From positions 1 to 38,179 of the forward strand of contig CALVQP010000001.1 of NCBI GenBank assembly GCA_944358225.1: 38,179 nt of DNA, in the 5' to 3' direction. This document shows positions 23,697 to 32,247 of this stretch, piece after piece (the stretch's first letter is position 1; every line of letters starts with the position of its first letter). This stretch comes from an uncultured Bacilli bacterium (lineage in GTDB: Bacteria > Bacillota_I > Bacilli_A > RF39 > UBA660). Under the pieces are notes generated by a model. That model did no database searches. It was not told where the DNA came from and was given only the letters and a program-made list of their open reading frames with translations. The translations under genes and the position numbers were made by a program.

Positions 23697-24545
23697 ATGC
23701 AATTAAATATTAATGATGAATATAGTAGTTTAAAAACCGTAGTAGTAGCTAGTGGGAACTATTTTAATTCCGAAACTGTTCCTATTAATAACGAAACAAT
23801 TAGACATTATGTAGAAACAAATAATTTGCCTAATAAAGAAATAATTTTAAAAGAACAAAAGGCTTTTTGGGATATTTTAAAAGCCAATGACGTAAAACTT
23901 CTCGTTGCTGATGAAGTAAACGGTGCTAAAGGGCAAATGTTTACTAGAGATTTAGGGTTTGTGATTAAAGATAATTTTTTTATTTCCAATATGAAAAAAG
24001 AAAATCGTCGTCAGGCCATTAAAGGATGGAATAAAATAATTAGTAAAATACCTGAAAAAAACGTTATCAAAGTTCCCGAAAATATCTTTTTAGAGGGTGG
24101 TGACATTTTAGTAGATAACCAAAATATTTATGTTGGCATTAGTCAAAGAACTACCATTTTAAGTGTCGAGTTTTTAAAACAAGTTTTACCTGATACTTAT
24201 AATATTATCCCTATATTTTTACAAGAAGGATTTTTACATTTAGATGTAGTATTTACTATCATAAACCCCCAATTAGCCTTAGTATATAAAGAGGGAATAA
24301 AACCTGAATCTTATAAATTATTAGACAAATTTAAAAAAATAGAAGTAACAAAAGAAGAACAATTAGCTTTAGCTACCAATGTAATTGTTTTAAATCCGCA
24401 AACAATAATTATGAATACTAATCAAAAACGAATAAAGAAGTTACTAACTGATTTAGGATTTAATGTAATAACTACTGATTTAAAAGAAATATCTAAAGCC
24501 GGAGGGGCATTTAGATGTACGACTTGTCCTTTATACCGTCAGTAG
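23697..24545 (+). CDS. Dimethylarginine dimethylaminohydrolase/amidinotransferase-family enzyme
   Basis: 282 aa of the pentein (guanidino-group modifying) superfamily. These enzymes cleave or transfer amidino groups from arginine derivatives through a covalent Cys adduct. The motifs are in order: MFTRDLGF (substrate guanidinium Asp), FLEGGDIL, FLHLDVVF (catalytic His) and GGAFRCTTCPLYR with the nucleophile Cys at RCTT. ATG 23697 has AAAAGGGAG 6 nt upstream. An in-frame ATG at 23691 overlaps that site. TGC-TATAAT at 23626-23634 may be an extended -10. The exact substrate (dimethylarginine, arginine, agmatine-like) is not decided by these motifs. DDAH-like is the best fit. Confidence 0.87.
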   Translation: MQLNINDEYSSLKTVVVASGNYFNSETVPINNETIRHYVETNNLPNKEIILKEQKAFWDILKANDVKLLVADEVNGAKGQMFTRDLGFVIKDNFFISNMKKENRRQAIKGWNKIISKIPEKNVIKVPENIFLEGGDILVDNQNIYVGISQRTTILSVEFLKQVLPDTYNIIPIFLQEGFLHLDVVFTIINPQLALVYKEGIKPESYKLLDKFKKIEVTKEEQLALATNVIVLNPQTIIMNTNQKRIKKLLTDLGFNVITTDLKEISKAGGAFRCTTCPLYRQ

Positions 24546-24561
24546 CTAGCTAATCAAAATG

Positions 24562-24570
24562 TGTTATAAT
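24562..24570 (+). promoter_or_regulatory. Extended -10 promoter of the XRE-family gene
   Basis: TGT-TATAAT at 24562-24570, an extended -10 element 22 nt before the ATG. No good -35 is visible. It lies 16 nt after the previous stop codon. Confidence 0.45.
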
Positions 24571-24591
24571 AAAGAAGTAATGAGGTGAAGT

Positions 24592-25299
24592 ATGAACAAT
24601 GAGAAAATAGCTAGCATGATCAAAGATATTCGTAAAAAATCTGGTCTTAGTCAACAAAAATTTGCCCAAAAGTATAATGTAACTTATCAAGCTGTTAGTA
24701 AGTGGGAAAATAATAAAAGTATTCCAGATATCTTAATTTTAAGACAAATTTGTGATGATTACGGTATTGATATAAATACTTTACTTCAAAATAGAAAATC
24801 CAAAAAGCATTTCTTAAAATGGCTTACTATCTTAATTTGTTTTTTGATACTATTACTAATAATATTTATAACATTCAAATCAAATGATGAAATTGAGTTT
24901 AAATCCTTAGCACCCGCCTGTCAGGATTTCACTTTAGCGGGAACCTTAGCTTCAACAGATAATAAAACTTACATTCATATTCCTTCTATAAGTTATTGTA
25001 AAGATGATGATAATACCGAATACATATCGATTAAATGTAGTTTATATGAAAATCAGCAAGATATGCAAAAAGAAATAAGTAGTAAAACTTATAATGGAAA
25101 AGGTAAAACACTAGCGGAATTTTTAGATAATATTGAATTTAAAATCGATAATTATGAAAAGTCTTGTGCATCTTATAGCAAAGATAGTCTTTATTTATTA
25201 ATTGAGGCTACTACGCAAAGTGGTAAATTAAATTCTTATAAAGTGCCTTTAGTTCTGAGTGATAATTGCCAAGACGATACTATCTCAACTACCAGTTGA
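24592..25299 (+). CDS. Membrane-anchored XRE-family regulator with extracellular domain
   Basis: 235 aa. Residues 6-61 are a helix-turn-helix of the Cro/CI type (SGLSQQKFAQKYNVTYQAVSKW). A lysine-rich stop and one transmembrane helix (about 74-93) follow, then ~140 residues predicted outside the cell with four cysteines (residues ~107-230). This arrangement resembles one-component sensors that read an extracellular signal and bind DNA at the membrane. TGAGGTGAAG is the ribosome binding site. Directly downstream, after a terminator, lie two thiol-chemistry lipoproteins. The extracellular cysteines make a redox or envelope signal an attractive but unproven input. Confidence 0.85.
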   Translation: MNNEKIASMIKDIRKKSGLSQQKFAQKYNVTYQAVSKWENNKSIPDILILRQICDDYGIDINTLLQNRKSKKHFLKWLTILICFLILLLIIFITFKSNDEIEFKSLAPACQDFTLAGTLASTDNKTYIHIPSISYCKDDDNTEYISIKCSLYENQQDMQKEISSKTYNGKGKTLAEFLDNIEFKIDNYEKSCASYSKDSLYLLIEATTQSGKLNSYKVPLVLSDNCQDDTISTTS

Positions 25300-25307
25300 G
25301 ATTTTTT
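25283..25307 (+). terminator. Terminator overlapping the XRE gene stop codon
   Basis: TCTCAACT (25283-25290) and AGTTGAGA (25294-25301) form a perfect stem with a 3-nt loop, then T6. The last codons and TGA of the gene are in the stem. Part of it (tcaactaccagtt) is repeated directly at 25307-25319. Confidence 0.88.
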
Positions 25308-25371
25308 CAACTACCAGTTTATTTACAATCTTTAAAATAGTAATTAAACTAAAATCATAAGGAGGAAGAAT

Positions 25372-26013
25372 ATGAAAAAAATTATGCTAAGTTTAGCAGC
25401 ACTCTTTTTACTTTGTGGTTGTAGCAATGAATTACCTGCTCCTGAGGTAACAAGTGGTGTAAGAGGAGAGTTTGGAATTGATAAAAATATCAATGAAAAG
25501 ACAATTGATAAGTATTTAAATCGTGAAGATAGTGTTTATATTGATTTAAGAATGCTCAAAGATGAAGCCAATTATGAAGCAATTGGCGGGGATTCTTACT
25601 TATCAGGTATTGTAAATGGTTTTGAAGTTGTCCCTCTTCCTTATATAGTTAATGTTACTAATTTACCAAAAGAAGTTGGAACAACCTATAATAAAGAAAC
25701 TTTATTTACTCAAGATGAAAATGGCAAATATACACCAAATTACGAAGAGTCACTTACGATTTTAGAAGATTTATTCCCTAAAGATAAATACATCTTTTTG
25801 ATGTGTGGGGGAGGAGGATATGCACAAGTGATGAAAACAATGTTAATTGAATTAGGTTGGGATAAAAATAAAATTTACAATGTTGGTGGATATTGGTATT
25901 ATGAAGGAGATAATAATATTCAAATTAAAAGAAAATACAATGAGACCGATGTTTATGATTTTTATAAACTAGCTTATCACAACATTGATTTTACTGCTTT
26001 GCATAAAAAGTAA
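25372..26013 (+). CDS. Rhodanese-domain lipoprotein
   Basis: 213 aa. The signal peptide ends in LLCGC (Cys at 17), a lipobox, so the protein is tethered outside the membrane. The rhodanese-like domain covers the rest, with VYIDLRM and the active-site loop CGGGGYA (Cys145). It would carry a persulfide or sulfur on that cysteine. The loop is glycine-rich and differs from the usual CxxGxR. AAGGAGGAAG precedes the ATG. The next gene begins immediately after its stop codon (TAAATG), so the two are co-translated. The paired thioredoxin-like lipoprotein suggests a joint role in extracytoplasmic sulfur or thiol handling. Confidence 0.85.
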   Translation: MKKIMLSLAALFLLCGCSNELPAPEVTSGVRGEFGIDKNINEKTIDKYLNREDSVYIDLRMLKDEANYEAIGGDSYLSGIVNGFEVVPLPYIVNVTNLPKEVGTTYNKETLFTQDENGKYTPNYEESLTILEDLFPKDKYIFLMCGGGGYAQVMKTMLIELGWDKNKIYNVGGYWYYEGDNNIQIKRKYNETDVYDFYKLAYHNIDFTALHKK

Positions 26014-26853
26014 ATGAAAAAATTTTATTTATTAATTATTCTAATGCTTTTTACGTGTGCTTGTAGTAATTCTAATAATACGTTAAGTAATCATTACTAT
26101 CAAAATGAACAGTTAATAGAAATTGATAACGAGAAACTCGTAGAGTTAGAGCAAAACAAAGAATCATTTGCAGTATTTTTATATACACCAGCCTGTTTGA
26201 CGTCACTAGATTTTAAACAGGTCGTTGAAGAGTTTTTAAAAACCAATAATCTTAGTTTTTATGCAGTATCCAAAGCCGAAACTGATAATACCATACTTTC
26301 TCAGACTGTTAAATATTATCCATCTGTAGTAATATATGATGAAGGAAAAATAACCAAGTACTTACAAGCAGATAGTGATGAAGACTTAAAGTATTATAAA
26401 ACAGCCGAAAACTTAAAAGATTGGTTTTTAAAAGATAGCAATATTACTCTAAAAAAAGAAGAAAGTTCTTCAAAACTTTCTAATATTAACCGTTTTTCTT
26501 CATTAAATGATATCACTTTTTCTGAAGATAAAATAAATATTTATGTTTTTTGGGGTAATGGGTGTCCGCACTGTGAAGAGTTATTTGAATTTTTAGAAGA
26601 GTTAACTACTAAATATACTTATTTTGATATTTATGCTTTTGAAGTTTGGGAAAACGAAGAAAATGGTCTGCTTATGGATAAATTTGCCTCGGCATTACAA
26701 GATGAAGTAGGAAGAAAAGTACCATATTTTATTATAGGAGATGAGTCCTTTAGTGGATTTAATCAGGCTATGCAAGAACAAATCGAAACAACTATTACTG
26801 AAAAATTTAATGCTCGTTACGAATTGCAAACATTCGACTTTCTAAATAGCTAA
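26014..26853 (+). CDS. Lipoprotein with two thioredoxin-like domains
   Basis: 279 aa. A signal peptide with lipobox TCAC (Cys17) is followed by two thioredoxin-like regions. The first (about residues 35-140) has FAVFLYTPACLTS, where a CxxC would be expected but only one Cys remains. The second (about 165-275) has FWGNGCPHCEE, with Cys184 and Cys187 as a CPHC active site, and a cis-Pro in VGRKVPYF. The protein probably acts as an extracytoplasmic disulfide oxidoreductase. It follows the rhodanese gene with no gap and lacks its own Shine-Dalgarno, so translation is coupled. Its end overlaps the convergent queH gene by 4 nt. Confidence 0.85.
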   Translation: MKKFYLLIILMLFTCACSNSNNTLSNHYYQNEQLIEIDNEKLVELEQNKESFAVFLYTPACLTSLDFKQVVEEFLKTNNLSFYAVSKAETDNTILSQTVKYYPSVVIYDEGKITKYLQADSDEDLKYYKTAENLKDWFLKDSNITLKKEESSSKLSNINRFSSLNDITFSEDKINIYVFWGNGCPHCEELFEFLEELTTKYTYFDIYAFEVWENEENGLLMDKFASALQDEVGRKVPYFIIGDESFSGFNQAMQEQIETTITEKFNARYELQTFDFLNS

Positions 26854-27464
26854 TTATCTAAATTGGGTTTAGAATAAGTACATCCGCAATAATTTTGCCG
26901 ATACAGATTATATTTTTTGGAAAGAATAATGGAGTTTTTATATCCATTTTCTTTTTTAAAATCAGATACTAAAAAGGGAACTTGGTACTCTAAAGCTAAT
27001 CTTTGACCTATTTCATTAAGCTTCTGTGCATTTTTATAGGGACTTACGGAAAGTGTTGTTCCAAAATAATCAAAACCTTGATTTTTAGCCACTTTTGCTG
27101 TATATTCTAATCTCATATAATAACAAACGCTACACCTTGCACCGCCTTCTTTTTCATGCTCTAAGGATTTAACCTTTTTATGAAAAAGATCATTATCATA
27201 ATCTGCATCGATAATACTTACTTTGTTTTTTGTTGGCAAAGTATTTATTAATCTAATTTGTTCTTCTTTTCTTTTTTCATATTCCTCAAATGGTTCTATA
27301 TTGGGATTATAATAAATTACTGTTATATTAAAATAATTACTTAAAATACTAATGACAGTAGAAGAACAAGGCGCACAACAACTGTGAAGCAAAATACTAG
27401 GTGGGTTATCTAAAGATAAGTTACTAATAATTTCTTTCATTTTTTCATTATAATTTATTTTCAT
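26850..27464 (-). CDS. queH: Epoxyqueuosine reductase QueH
   Basis: QueH reduces epoxyqueuosine to queuosine in tRNAs with GUN anticodons. 204 aa. HSCCAPCSS (Cys29, 30, 33), GGARCSVCYYMRLEYTA and the C-terminal YCGC give the cysteine ligands of the family (DUF208), with TTLSVSPYKN between. ATG 27464 was chosen because AGTAGGTG lies upstream and the family begins here. The longer frame from 27506 would overlap ftsQ. It is the last gene of the murG-ftsQ-queH run. Its presence implies that the organism modifies tRNA with queuosine, probably from a salvaged precursor or a pathway encoded elsewhere. Confidence 0.92.
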   Translation of the reverse strand: MKINYNEKMKEIISNLSLDNPPSILLHSCCAPCSSTVISILSNYFNITVIYYNPNIEPFEEYEKRKEEQIRLINTLPTKNKVSIIDADYDNDLFHKKVKSLEHEKEGGARCSVCYYMRLEYTAKVAKNQGFDYFGTTLSVSPYKNAQKLNEIGQRLALEYQVPFLVSDFKKENGYKNSIILSKKYNLYRQNYCGCTYSKPNLDN

Positions 27465-27471
27465 AAAACAC

Positions 27472-28185
27472 CTACTCATACTTTTGGAAATAAAAGTTTT
27501 CTTCATTACTACTATCTAAATATAAATTACCTTTTTCATTATTGAGAGTAGAATAAATTTCTTTATAGTGATTTAAATTTTTAATATTTAATAAATTAGC
27601 ATAAACAGTATTAGAATCGTTCATTCTTAAAATAAATCGGGTATCATCAATTATCTCATCATTACTTTTAGAGGGAGAATACTCAATTTCACTAATAAGA
27701 GCAATGACATTAGTATCTACTTTTTGTAAAGATTTAATCAGCTTTTTATAAATTTTATCTGGCACATAATTAATTAAAGTAGGAATACCTTTATAATTTT
27801 GGGAATCATCTATTTCTCGTCCATCATCTAATACTAATTTATTTTTATTTAAATTATAAAAAAGTATTTGTCCTTCCGTAATATTTAAAGTTAATTTTCG
27901 AAAAATATTTCTTTTTATTTTTACCTCACTAATTAAAGGTATTTTTTTTAAATTATTTTTAATCTCATCATTACTGACTTCAAACATTGAAGGATAATTT
28001 TTAATATTAGCTGTTTTTATTATTTCATTATCACTTAAAAGATTATTACCGGTAATATAAATATTTTTAATGGGCATTTTAAAAAAGTAGTAGCATCCAT
28101 ATCCTACTAGAAAAAGAGTTAAAAGAATAATTAAAAATCCTTTAAAACTAAGTTTTTTAACCTTTACTTTTTTCGTTGCAACCAT
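27472..28185 (-). CDS. ftsQ: Cell-division protein FtsQ/DivIB
   Basis: A 237-aa single-pass divisome protein. The short basic cytoplasmic tail is followed by a transmembrane helix (about residues 15-34) and the extracellular POTRA domain (MPIKNIYITGNNLLSDNEI onward), then the beta domain with ISEVKIKRN, TEGQILFYN and LVLDDGREI. In the divisome it bridges FtsL/FtsB-type partners and peptidoglycan synthases. It starts 14 nt after the end of murG with AAGGAAAATA as ribosome binding site. The order murG-ftsQ matches the division and cell-wall clusters of Bacilli, though murB is missing between them. Confidence 0.9.
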   Translation of the reverse strand: MVATKKVKVKKLSFKGFLIILLTLFLVGYGCYYFFKMPIKNIYITGNNLLSDNEIIKTANIKNYPSMFEVSNDEIKNNLKKIPLISEVKIKRNIFRKLTLNITEGQILFYNLNKNKLVLDDGREIDDSQNYKGIPTLINYVPDKIYKKLIKSLQKVDTNVIALISEIEYSPSKSNDEIIDDTRFILRMNDSNTVYANLLNIKNLNHYKEIYSTLNNEKGNLYLDSSNEENFYFQKYE

Positions 28186-28199
28186 TATTATTTTCCTTT

Positions 28200-29273
28200 T
28201 TAAATATTTTCTTTTATTTTATTATAAATTATTTCGCTACTATTTTTAACTGCAATTTTTTTAATATTATCTTTCATAATTTGCATTTTATTAGGATCAT
28301 TTAAAATACTATTTATTTTTGATTTTATTAATTTACTAGTTAAATCTTTTTCTTCCAGCATTTCTCCAGCATTATTATTCTTAATTGCTAAAGCATTATA
28401 GTATTGATGGTTATTAGCAACATAAGGAGATGGAATATAAATAGCAATTTTTTCTAAAGCCAGTAGTTCACTAATCGTACTAGCTCCCGCTCTTGTAATC
28501 ACAAGATCAGCGCTTTTCATTAAAGCCGATAAATTATCTAAATATGGTAAAACTTTAACGTTTTTAGCAAAAGTTGTATCTTTCACAAAAGCATCATAAT
28601 GACTTTTACCACTAATATATAAAACTTCATAATCATCGTCAAAATTTATTAAATAATCTTTAACTTTTTTATTGATAGCTGAACTTCCTAAGGACCCAGA
28701 AACAAAAACAACTAATTTTTTCCTAGCGTTAAAACCTAGAGTTGTTTTATCAAGTGGGGGAATTTCTAAAGCATTTTCTCCACAAGGATTACCACTATAA
28801 AAAGCCTTAGCTTTTTTAAAATAATGCAAAGTAGATTCAAATGATACCCCAACCAAAGTGTTTTTTTTTGCTAGTAAAATATTAGATTTACCCGGAATAG
28901 AATTTTGTTCGTGAATGAAAGTTTTAATTTTTAGCTTTTGAGCCGCTTTAATAACGGGAAAAGTAACATAACCGCCACAACCTATAACGATATCTGGTTT
29001 AAAATCTTTCATAATTGCTTTACATTTTTTAAAAGCTTTATTAATTAAAAAAATATTTTTAAAATTTCGCTTCATATCTGATTTACTAAAACCGTATATT
29101 TCTAAGGTTTCATATTTTATTTTCCGGCTTGGAACAATATCTTTTTCCATTCTATTGTGTGTACCAATATATAAAACTTCCAAATTCATCTCTTTTTCCT
29201 TAAATTTATTAATAATTGCTAAAGCAGGATAGATATGACCCCCTGTACCTCCAGCACTAACAATAATTTTCAT
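28200..29273 (-). CDS. murG: MurG, lipid II synthase
   Basis: UDP-GlcNAc:lipid I N-acetylglucosaminyltransferase, the last cytoplasmic step of peptidoglycan precursor synthesis, on the membrane inner face. 357 aa with the family motifs: SAGGTGGHIYPALA (residues 6-19), GCGGYVTFP, HEQNSIPGKSN, GSLGSSAIN and the UDP-sugar-binding TRAGASTISELLALEK followed by PSPYVANNHQ. The length is normal. AAAAGGTGATTAG lies before the ATG and a TATAAT about 15 nt further up, so a promoter lies in the 75-nt gap after DUF5131. It works on undecaprenyl-linked substrate, the product line of UppS. Confidence 0.95.
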   Translation of the reverse strand: MKIIVSAGGTGGHIYPALAIINKFKEKEMNLEVLYIGTHNRMEKDIVPSRKIKYETLEIYGFSKSDMKRNFKNIFLINKAFKKCKAIMKDFKPDIVIGCGGYVTFPVIKAAQKLKIKTFIHEQNSIPGKSNILLAKKNTLVGVSFESTLHYFKKAKAFYSGNPCGENALEIPPLDKTTLGFNARKKLVVFVSGSLGSSAINKKVKDYLINFDDDYEVLYISGKSHYDAFVKDTTFAKNVKVLPYLDNLSALMKSADLVITRAGASTISELLALEKIAIYIPSPYVANNHQYYNALAIKNNNAGEMLEEKDLTSKLIKSKINSILNDPNKMQIMKDNIKKIAVKNSSEIIYNKIKENI

Positions 29274-29348
29274 CTAATCACCTTTTTACATTATACTATA
29301 GTTTTTAAAATTTAGCATTTTGTTTACCAATATTTTTTGAGTGCTAGA

Positions 29349-30227
29349 CTACTTTTGACATTTGCCACACATACTGCATCCGTTACAAATAGGCTTAGAT
29401 CCACAAGTAAAACATTTAGGTAAAAACTTTGGTTTGTATAAATCTTTTTTTTCTAACAAATTATTAAACTCATCATATAATTTAAAATTAATCGGTTTTC
29501 TTTCAAAATTAAGATTAGCTAAAAATGCTTGATGCGCTTGGATCTCTTTACTTTTAATAATATATCTTTTATTATCTTTAACAAAATTAGTACCAGTTTC
29601 AATGAAAGTAAATTTTACATTTTCTTTTTGACACTGCTGTGATAAGGATTTTACCCATGCATAATTACATTCTCGAGAACCATCATAATTTTCCCCGCCA
29701 CAAATAACTTGTTCTATTTGTTTTGTTTTTAAATATTTTTCCAAATGAATTTCTTCTAAAAGGGGAGCAGCCATAATTCCTTTATGTTTAGCTTTTATTT
29801 GCAATAAATACTTAAGTCTTTCTTCAGCCCTTTTTTGATTTTCACAAGTAACATGCAAAAAAACATTTTCGTATCCATCATGCCAATCATCTGGTAAGCA
29901 CTGGGCTATTCTATGTGCTCTTTTTGTTAGAATAAAAAATATTACATCAGCTCTTTTTTTAATCATTTGCCACACTTCATTACGCCATAAATCAGCTTCC
30001 TCTAAGAAAAAATCACTTGTCATACATACGCGAATTTGTTCGCCACTTTTAATTTTATATTCGCCATTTCTATTTTTGGCTAGAGGATAACGAAACTTAC
30101 TTTTGGTTTTATAAATTTTACTACCATCCTTATTTGATCTTACTTTATCTAAATAAAACATATAACAATTAAGACAACCTTCACTACATTTACGGCACCC
30201 ATGCCAAGGATTATAAATATCGTGCAT
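29349..30227 (-). CDS. DUF5131 (phage Gp37/Gp68-like) protein with C-terminal cysteine ladder
   Basis: 292 aa. The N-terminus NPWHGCRKCSEGCLNCYM is the family's radical-SAM-like cysteine motif. RVCMTSDFFLEEADLWR, FFILTKRAHR, HVTCENQKRAEERL and VICGGENYDGSR follow as in DUF5131 proteins, whose reaction is unknown. The extreme C-terminus carries CxxC-x5-CxxCxxCxxC within about 20 residues, which I would not expect in the basic family and may bind a second Fe-S cluster or zinc. The ATG is 5 nt after the upstream gene with no evident Shine-Dalgarno, which suggests translational coupling to the transglutaminase-like gene. Confidence 0.85.
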   Translation of the reverse strand: MHDIYNPWHGCRKCSEGCLNCYMFYLDKVRSNKDGSKIYKTKSKFRYPLAKNRNGEYKIKSGEQIRVCMTSDFFLEEADLWRNEVWQMIKKRADVIFFILTKRAHRIAQCLPDDWHDGYENVFLHVTCENQKRAEERLKYLLQIKAKHKGIMAAPLLEEIHLEKYLKTKQIEQVICGGENYDGSRECNYAWVKSLSQQCQKENVKFTFIETGTNFVKDNKRYIIKSKEIQAHQAFLANLNFERKPINFKLYDEFNNLLEKKDLYKPKFLPKCFTCGSKPICNGCSMCGKCQK

Positions 30228-30232
30228 AAAAA

Positions 30233-31162
30233 CTAAAATTTCAAATTAGTATTTCTTAAAAGTTTTCTCTGGGGTCCTAAAAAGTCCCAGTCTTCGTGTT
30301 TAAGCTGGTTATCTTTACCGGTTAAAAAATTAATATAATCGTTATAGTTATAAGGGGTAGTATAAGATACATATCCTAAATTTTCGTAAAATAAAGCATT
30401 GCGAAATGAAAGGGTAAATCCATCTAGATAATCCTTAAAATTTTGTTTGTCTAATTTAATATATCCTGTATTTAAAATTGTTTGCGCCACAGTCTTTCTT
30501 TGCGCATCTTTAACCATATAATATCCTACATCACATAAATAATAATCATAAATGCCAATTAAACTAGCTAAATTATAACGCAGCTTAAAAAATTGTAAAT
30601 AACTTAAATCAACTAAATAATAATTATTGTTTACTTCAATAATATTAAAATAATGAAAGCCATCTCCATTATAAAGATTTGCTTTTTGGCTATAAGCAGG
30701 GTCAATTTTTATTCGATAATTTTTAAGATTTAATTCCTTAGCTTTTAAATATACTATTTTACTAACATAAGTGCATAAATTTTCAAAATCGAATGTTGGC
30801 GAAATATTTTTCTTACAATCTAGCATTTCTGGATATTTTTTAGCGAGCTTTTGTAGTGTACTTTTTATGATATAACCAATTATATCATCAGCGTCAAAAA
30901 AATCATTTCTTTCTTTAAATCTTTGACTATATTTAAAAGAATTATAATAATCAATCATATAACGGATTTTCCGTCCTTTTTCTTTAACAGTTAAAGATTT
31001 AGAAAATAATTTTTCTAATTTAGTTCTTTTTAAATCATACCCAGCTTTAAATAAAACTTCATTTCTAACATTATAAAGCTCTTTAATTTCTCTATAATTT
31101 GAAGTATTAGCAAATTCTCGTTTGATCTTATCAAGTTGGTCAAAATAAATATTTGTATTCAT
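30233..31162 (-). CDS. Uncharacterised protein with transglutaminase-like Cys-His-Asp arrangement
   Basis: 309 aa, no signal peptide. The C-terminal two thirds contain FENLCTYVSKIVYLKAKEL (Cys130), GDGFHYFNIIEVNNNYY (His170) and LVDLSY (Asp185), in the order and spacing of papain/transglutaminase-like folds (Cys at a helix start, His and Asp on neighbouring strands). This reading is mine and not backed by a family match. The N-terminal 100 residues are helical. The ribosome binding site GGGGAG is inside a stem-loop followed by T6 and then the ATG. It lies between ylmC and DUF5131 in a run on one strand. DUF5131 follows after 5 nt, so the two are likely linked. Confidence 0.65.
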   Translation of the reverse strand: MNTNIYFDQLDKIKREFANTSNYREIKELYNVRNEVLFKAGYDLKRTKLEKLFSKSLTVKEKGRKIRYMIDYYNSFKYSQRFKERNDFFDADDIIGYIIKSTLQKLAKKYPEMLDCKKNISPTFDFENLCTYVSKIVYLKAKELNLKNYRIKIDPAYSQKANLYNGDGFHYFNIIEVNNNYYLVDLSYLQFFKLRYNLASLIGIYDYYLCDVGYYMVKDAQRKTVAQTILNTGYIKLDKQNFKDYLDGFTLSFRNALFYENLGYVSYTTPYNYNDYINFLTGKDNQLKHEDWDFLGPQRKLLRNTNLKF

Positions 31163-31186
31163 AAAAAAATCTCCCCTAGTGGAGAT
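31163..31186 (-). promoter_or_regulatory. Terminator-like stem-loop containing the Shine-Dalgarno of the next gene
   Basis: On the minus strand ATCTCC (31186-31181) pairs with GGAGAT (31174-31169) over a 6-nt loop, followed by six T and the ATG. The GGGGAG ribosome binding site spans loop and stem. The element can end the ylmC transcript and, on read-through, hide the start of the 309-aa gene. Confidence 0.6.
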
Positions 31187-31201
31187 ATATTAACATAAAA
31201 A

Positions 31202-31432
31202 CTATATTTTTACCAATATTACATCAGCCCCGATTTTAGTTATATTTGCAAATGTAAAAGACAACTCTTTAGTAGGAGCAAACAATCTTTTAAAAAATCG
31301 TCTATGTTCTACGACAAAATAATGTATTTTACCAGTTTCAATATCTACTTTAACATCAACTATTTTACCTAATTTTTTACCATCATCGACATTAACAATT
31401 TCTTTAATTTGTAAGTCGGATAAATTCATCAT
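31202..31432 (-). CDS. ylmC: YlmC/YmxH-family PRC-barrel protein
   Basis: A 76-aa single-domain protein. Residues 2-76 form a PRC-barrel with LSDLQIKEIVNVDDGKKLG, a VKVDIETGKI strand-turn-strand, and FTFANITKIGADVILV. The family occurs in spore-formers, one paralogue being linked to sporulation. Its molecular role is not established. AGGAGGTG lies before ATG-ATG; either could be used. It follows sigG by 20 nt, a neighbourhood common in Firmicutes, so it is probably co-expressed with sigG in the forespore. Confidence 0.88.
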   Translation of the reverse strand: MMNLSDLQIKEIVNVDDGKKLGKIVDVKVDIETGKIHYFVVEHRRFFKRLFAPTKELSFTFANITKIGADVILVKI

Positions 31433-31452
31433 TACACCTCCTTACATTATAT

Positions 31453-32229
31453 TTATTTAATAAGTCTTTTAACATTATTTATCGCATTTTTTTCGATTCT
31501 AGAAACTTGAGCTTGGGAAATATCTAAATCCTTAGCAATTTCCATTTGGGTTTTTCCAATAATATAACGTTGTAGTAAAATATTTCTTTCTCTTTCTTTA
31601 ATTTGCTTTAAAGCTTTGTTTAAAGAAATTAACATATCCTTATCTTTAGTATTTTCTTTTTTATCGGCAATTTGATCTAAAAGATAAATAGTATCGCCAC
31701 CATCATTGTAAATAGGTTCAAAAATACTCATCGGTTCTCTTAATGAATCTAATGCTGAGGCTATTTCATATTCTTTTATATTTAAAGATGTAGCAATTTC
31801 TTTATTTGTCGGCTCTTTGCCATACAAAGCGATATATTCTTCTTTAAATTTAAGAATCTGATAAGCCAAATCTTTTAGACTACGACTAACTCTAATTGCA
31901 CTGTTATCTCGGACATATCTTTTAATTTCTCCTAGTATTAAAGGAACTGCATAGGTCGAGAACATTACATTATAGCTCATGTCAAAATTATCGATTGCTT
32001 TTACCAAGCCTACACAGCCAATTTGAAATAAATCATCCATATTGTATTTTTGATTATTATACCTTTTTAAAATACTTAAAACCAAACGTAAATTACCTTC
32101 CACTATTTTATCTTTGGCTTGTTTATCACCATTTTGGAATTTAATAAATAATTCTTTTTGTTCTTCATTTGTTAAAACTTTTAAATTACTAGTATTTATT
32201 CCCGTTATTTCTACTTTATAGTTTGCCAT
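31453..32229 (-). CDS. sigG: Sporulation sigma factor SigG (late forespore)
   Basis: A sigma-70-family factor that directs late forespore transcription. 258 aa from MANYKVEI. Region 2 contains LRLVLSILKRY, DLFQIGCVGLVKAIDNFD and FSTYAVPLILGEIKRY. SAIRVSRSLK and KEPTNKEIA mark region 3. IGKTQMEIAKDLDISQAQVSRIEK is the region 4 helix-turn-helix. ATG 32229 is preferred to the in-frame ATG at 32268 because GAGGTGG lies 6 nt upstream and SigG proteins start this way. In Bacillus sigG follows spoIIGA-sigE on the same strand. Here it points away from them. A sigma-G-like promoter precedes it, consistent with autoregulation. Confidence 0.94.
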   Translation of the reverse strand: MANYKVEITGINTSNLKVLTNEEQKELFIKFQNGDKQAKDKIVEGNLRLVLSILKRYNNQKYNMDDLFQIGCVGLVKAIDNFDMSYNVMFSTYAVPLILGEIKRYVRDNSAIRVSRSLKDLAYQILKFKEEYIALYGKEPTNKEIATSLNIKEYEIASALDSLREPMSIFEPIYNDGGDTIYLLDQIADKKENTKDKDMLISLNKALKQIKERERNILLQRYIIGKTQMEIAKDLDISQAQVSRIEKNAINNVKRLIK

Positions 32230-32247
32230 CTTGCGCCACCTCAAGTT

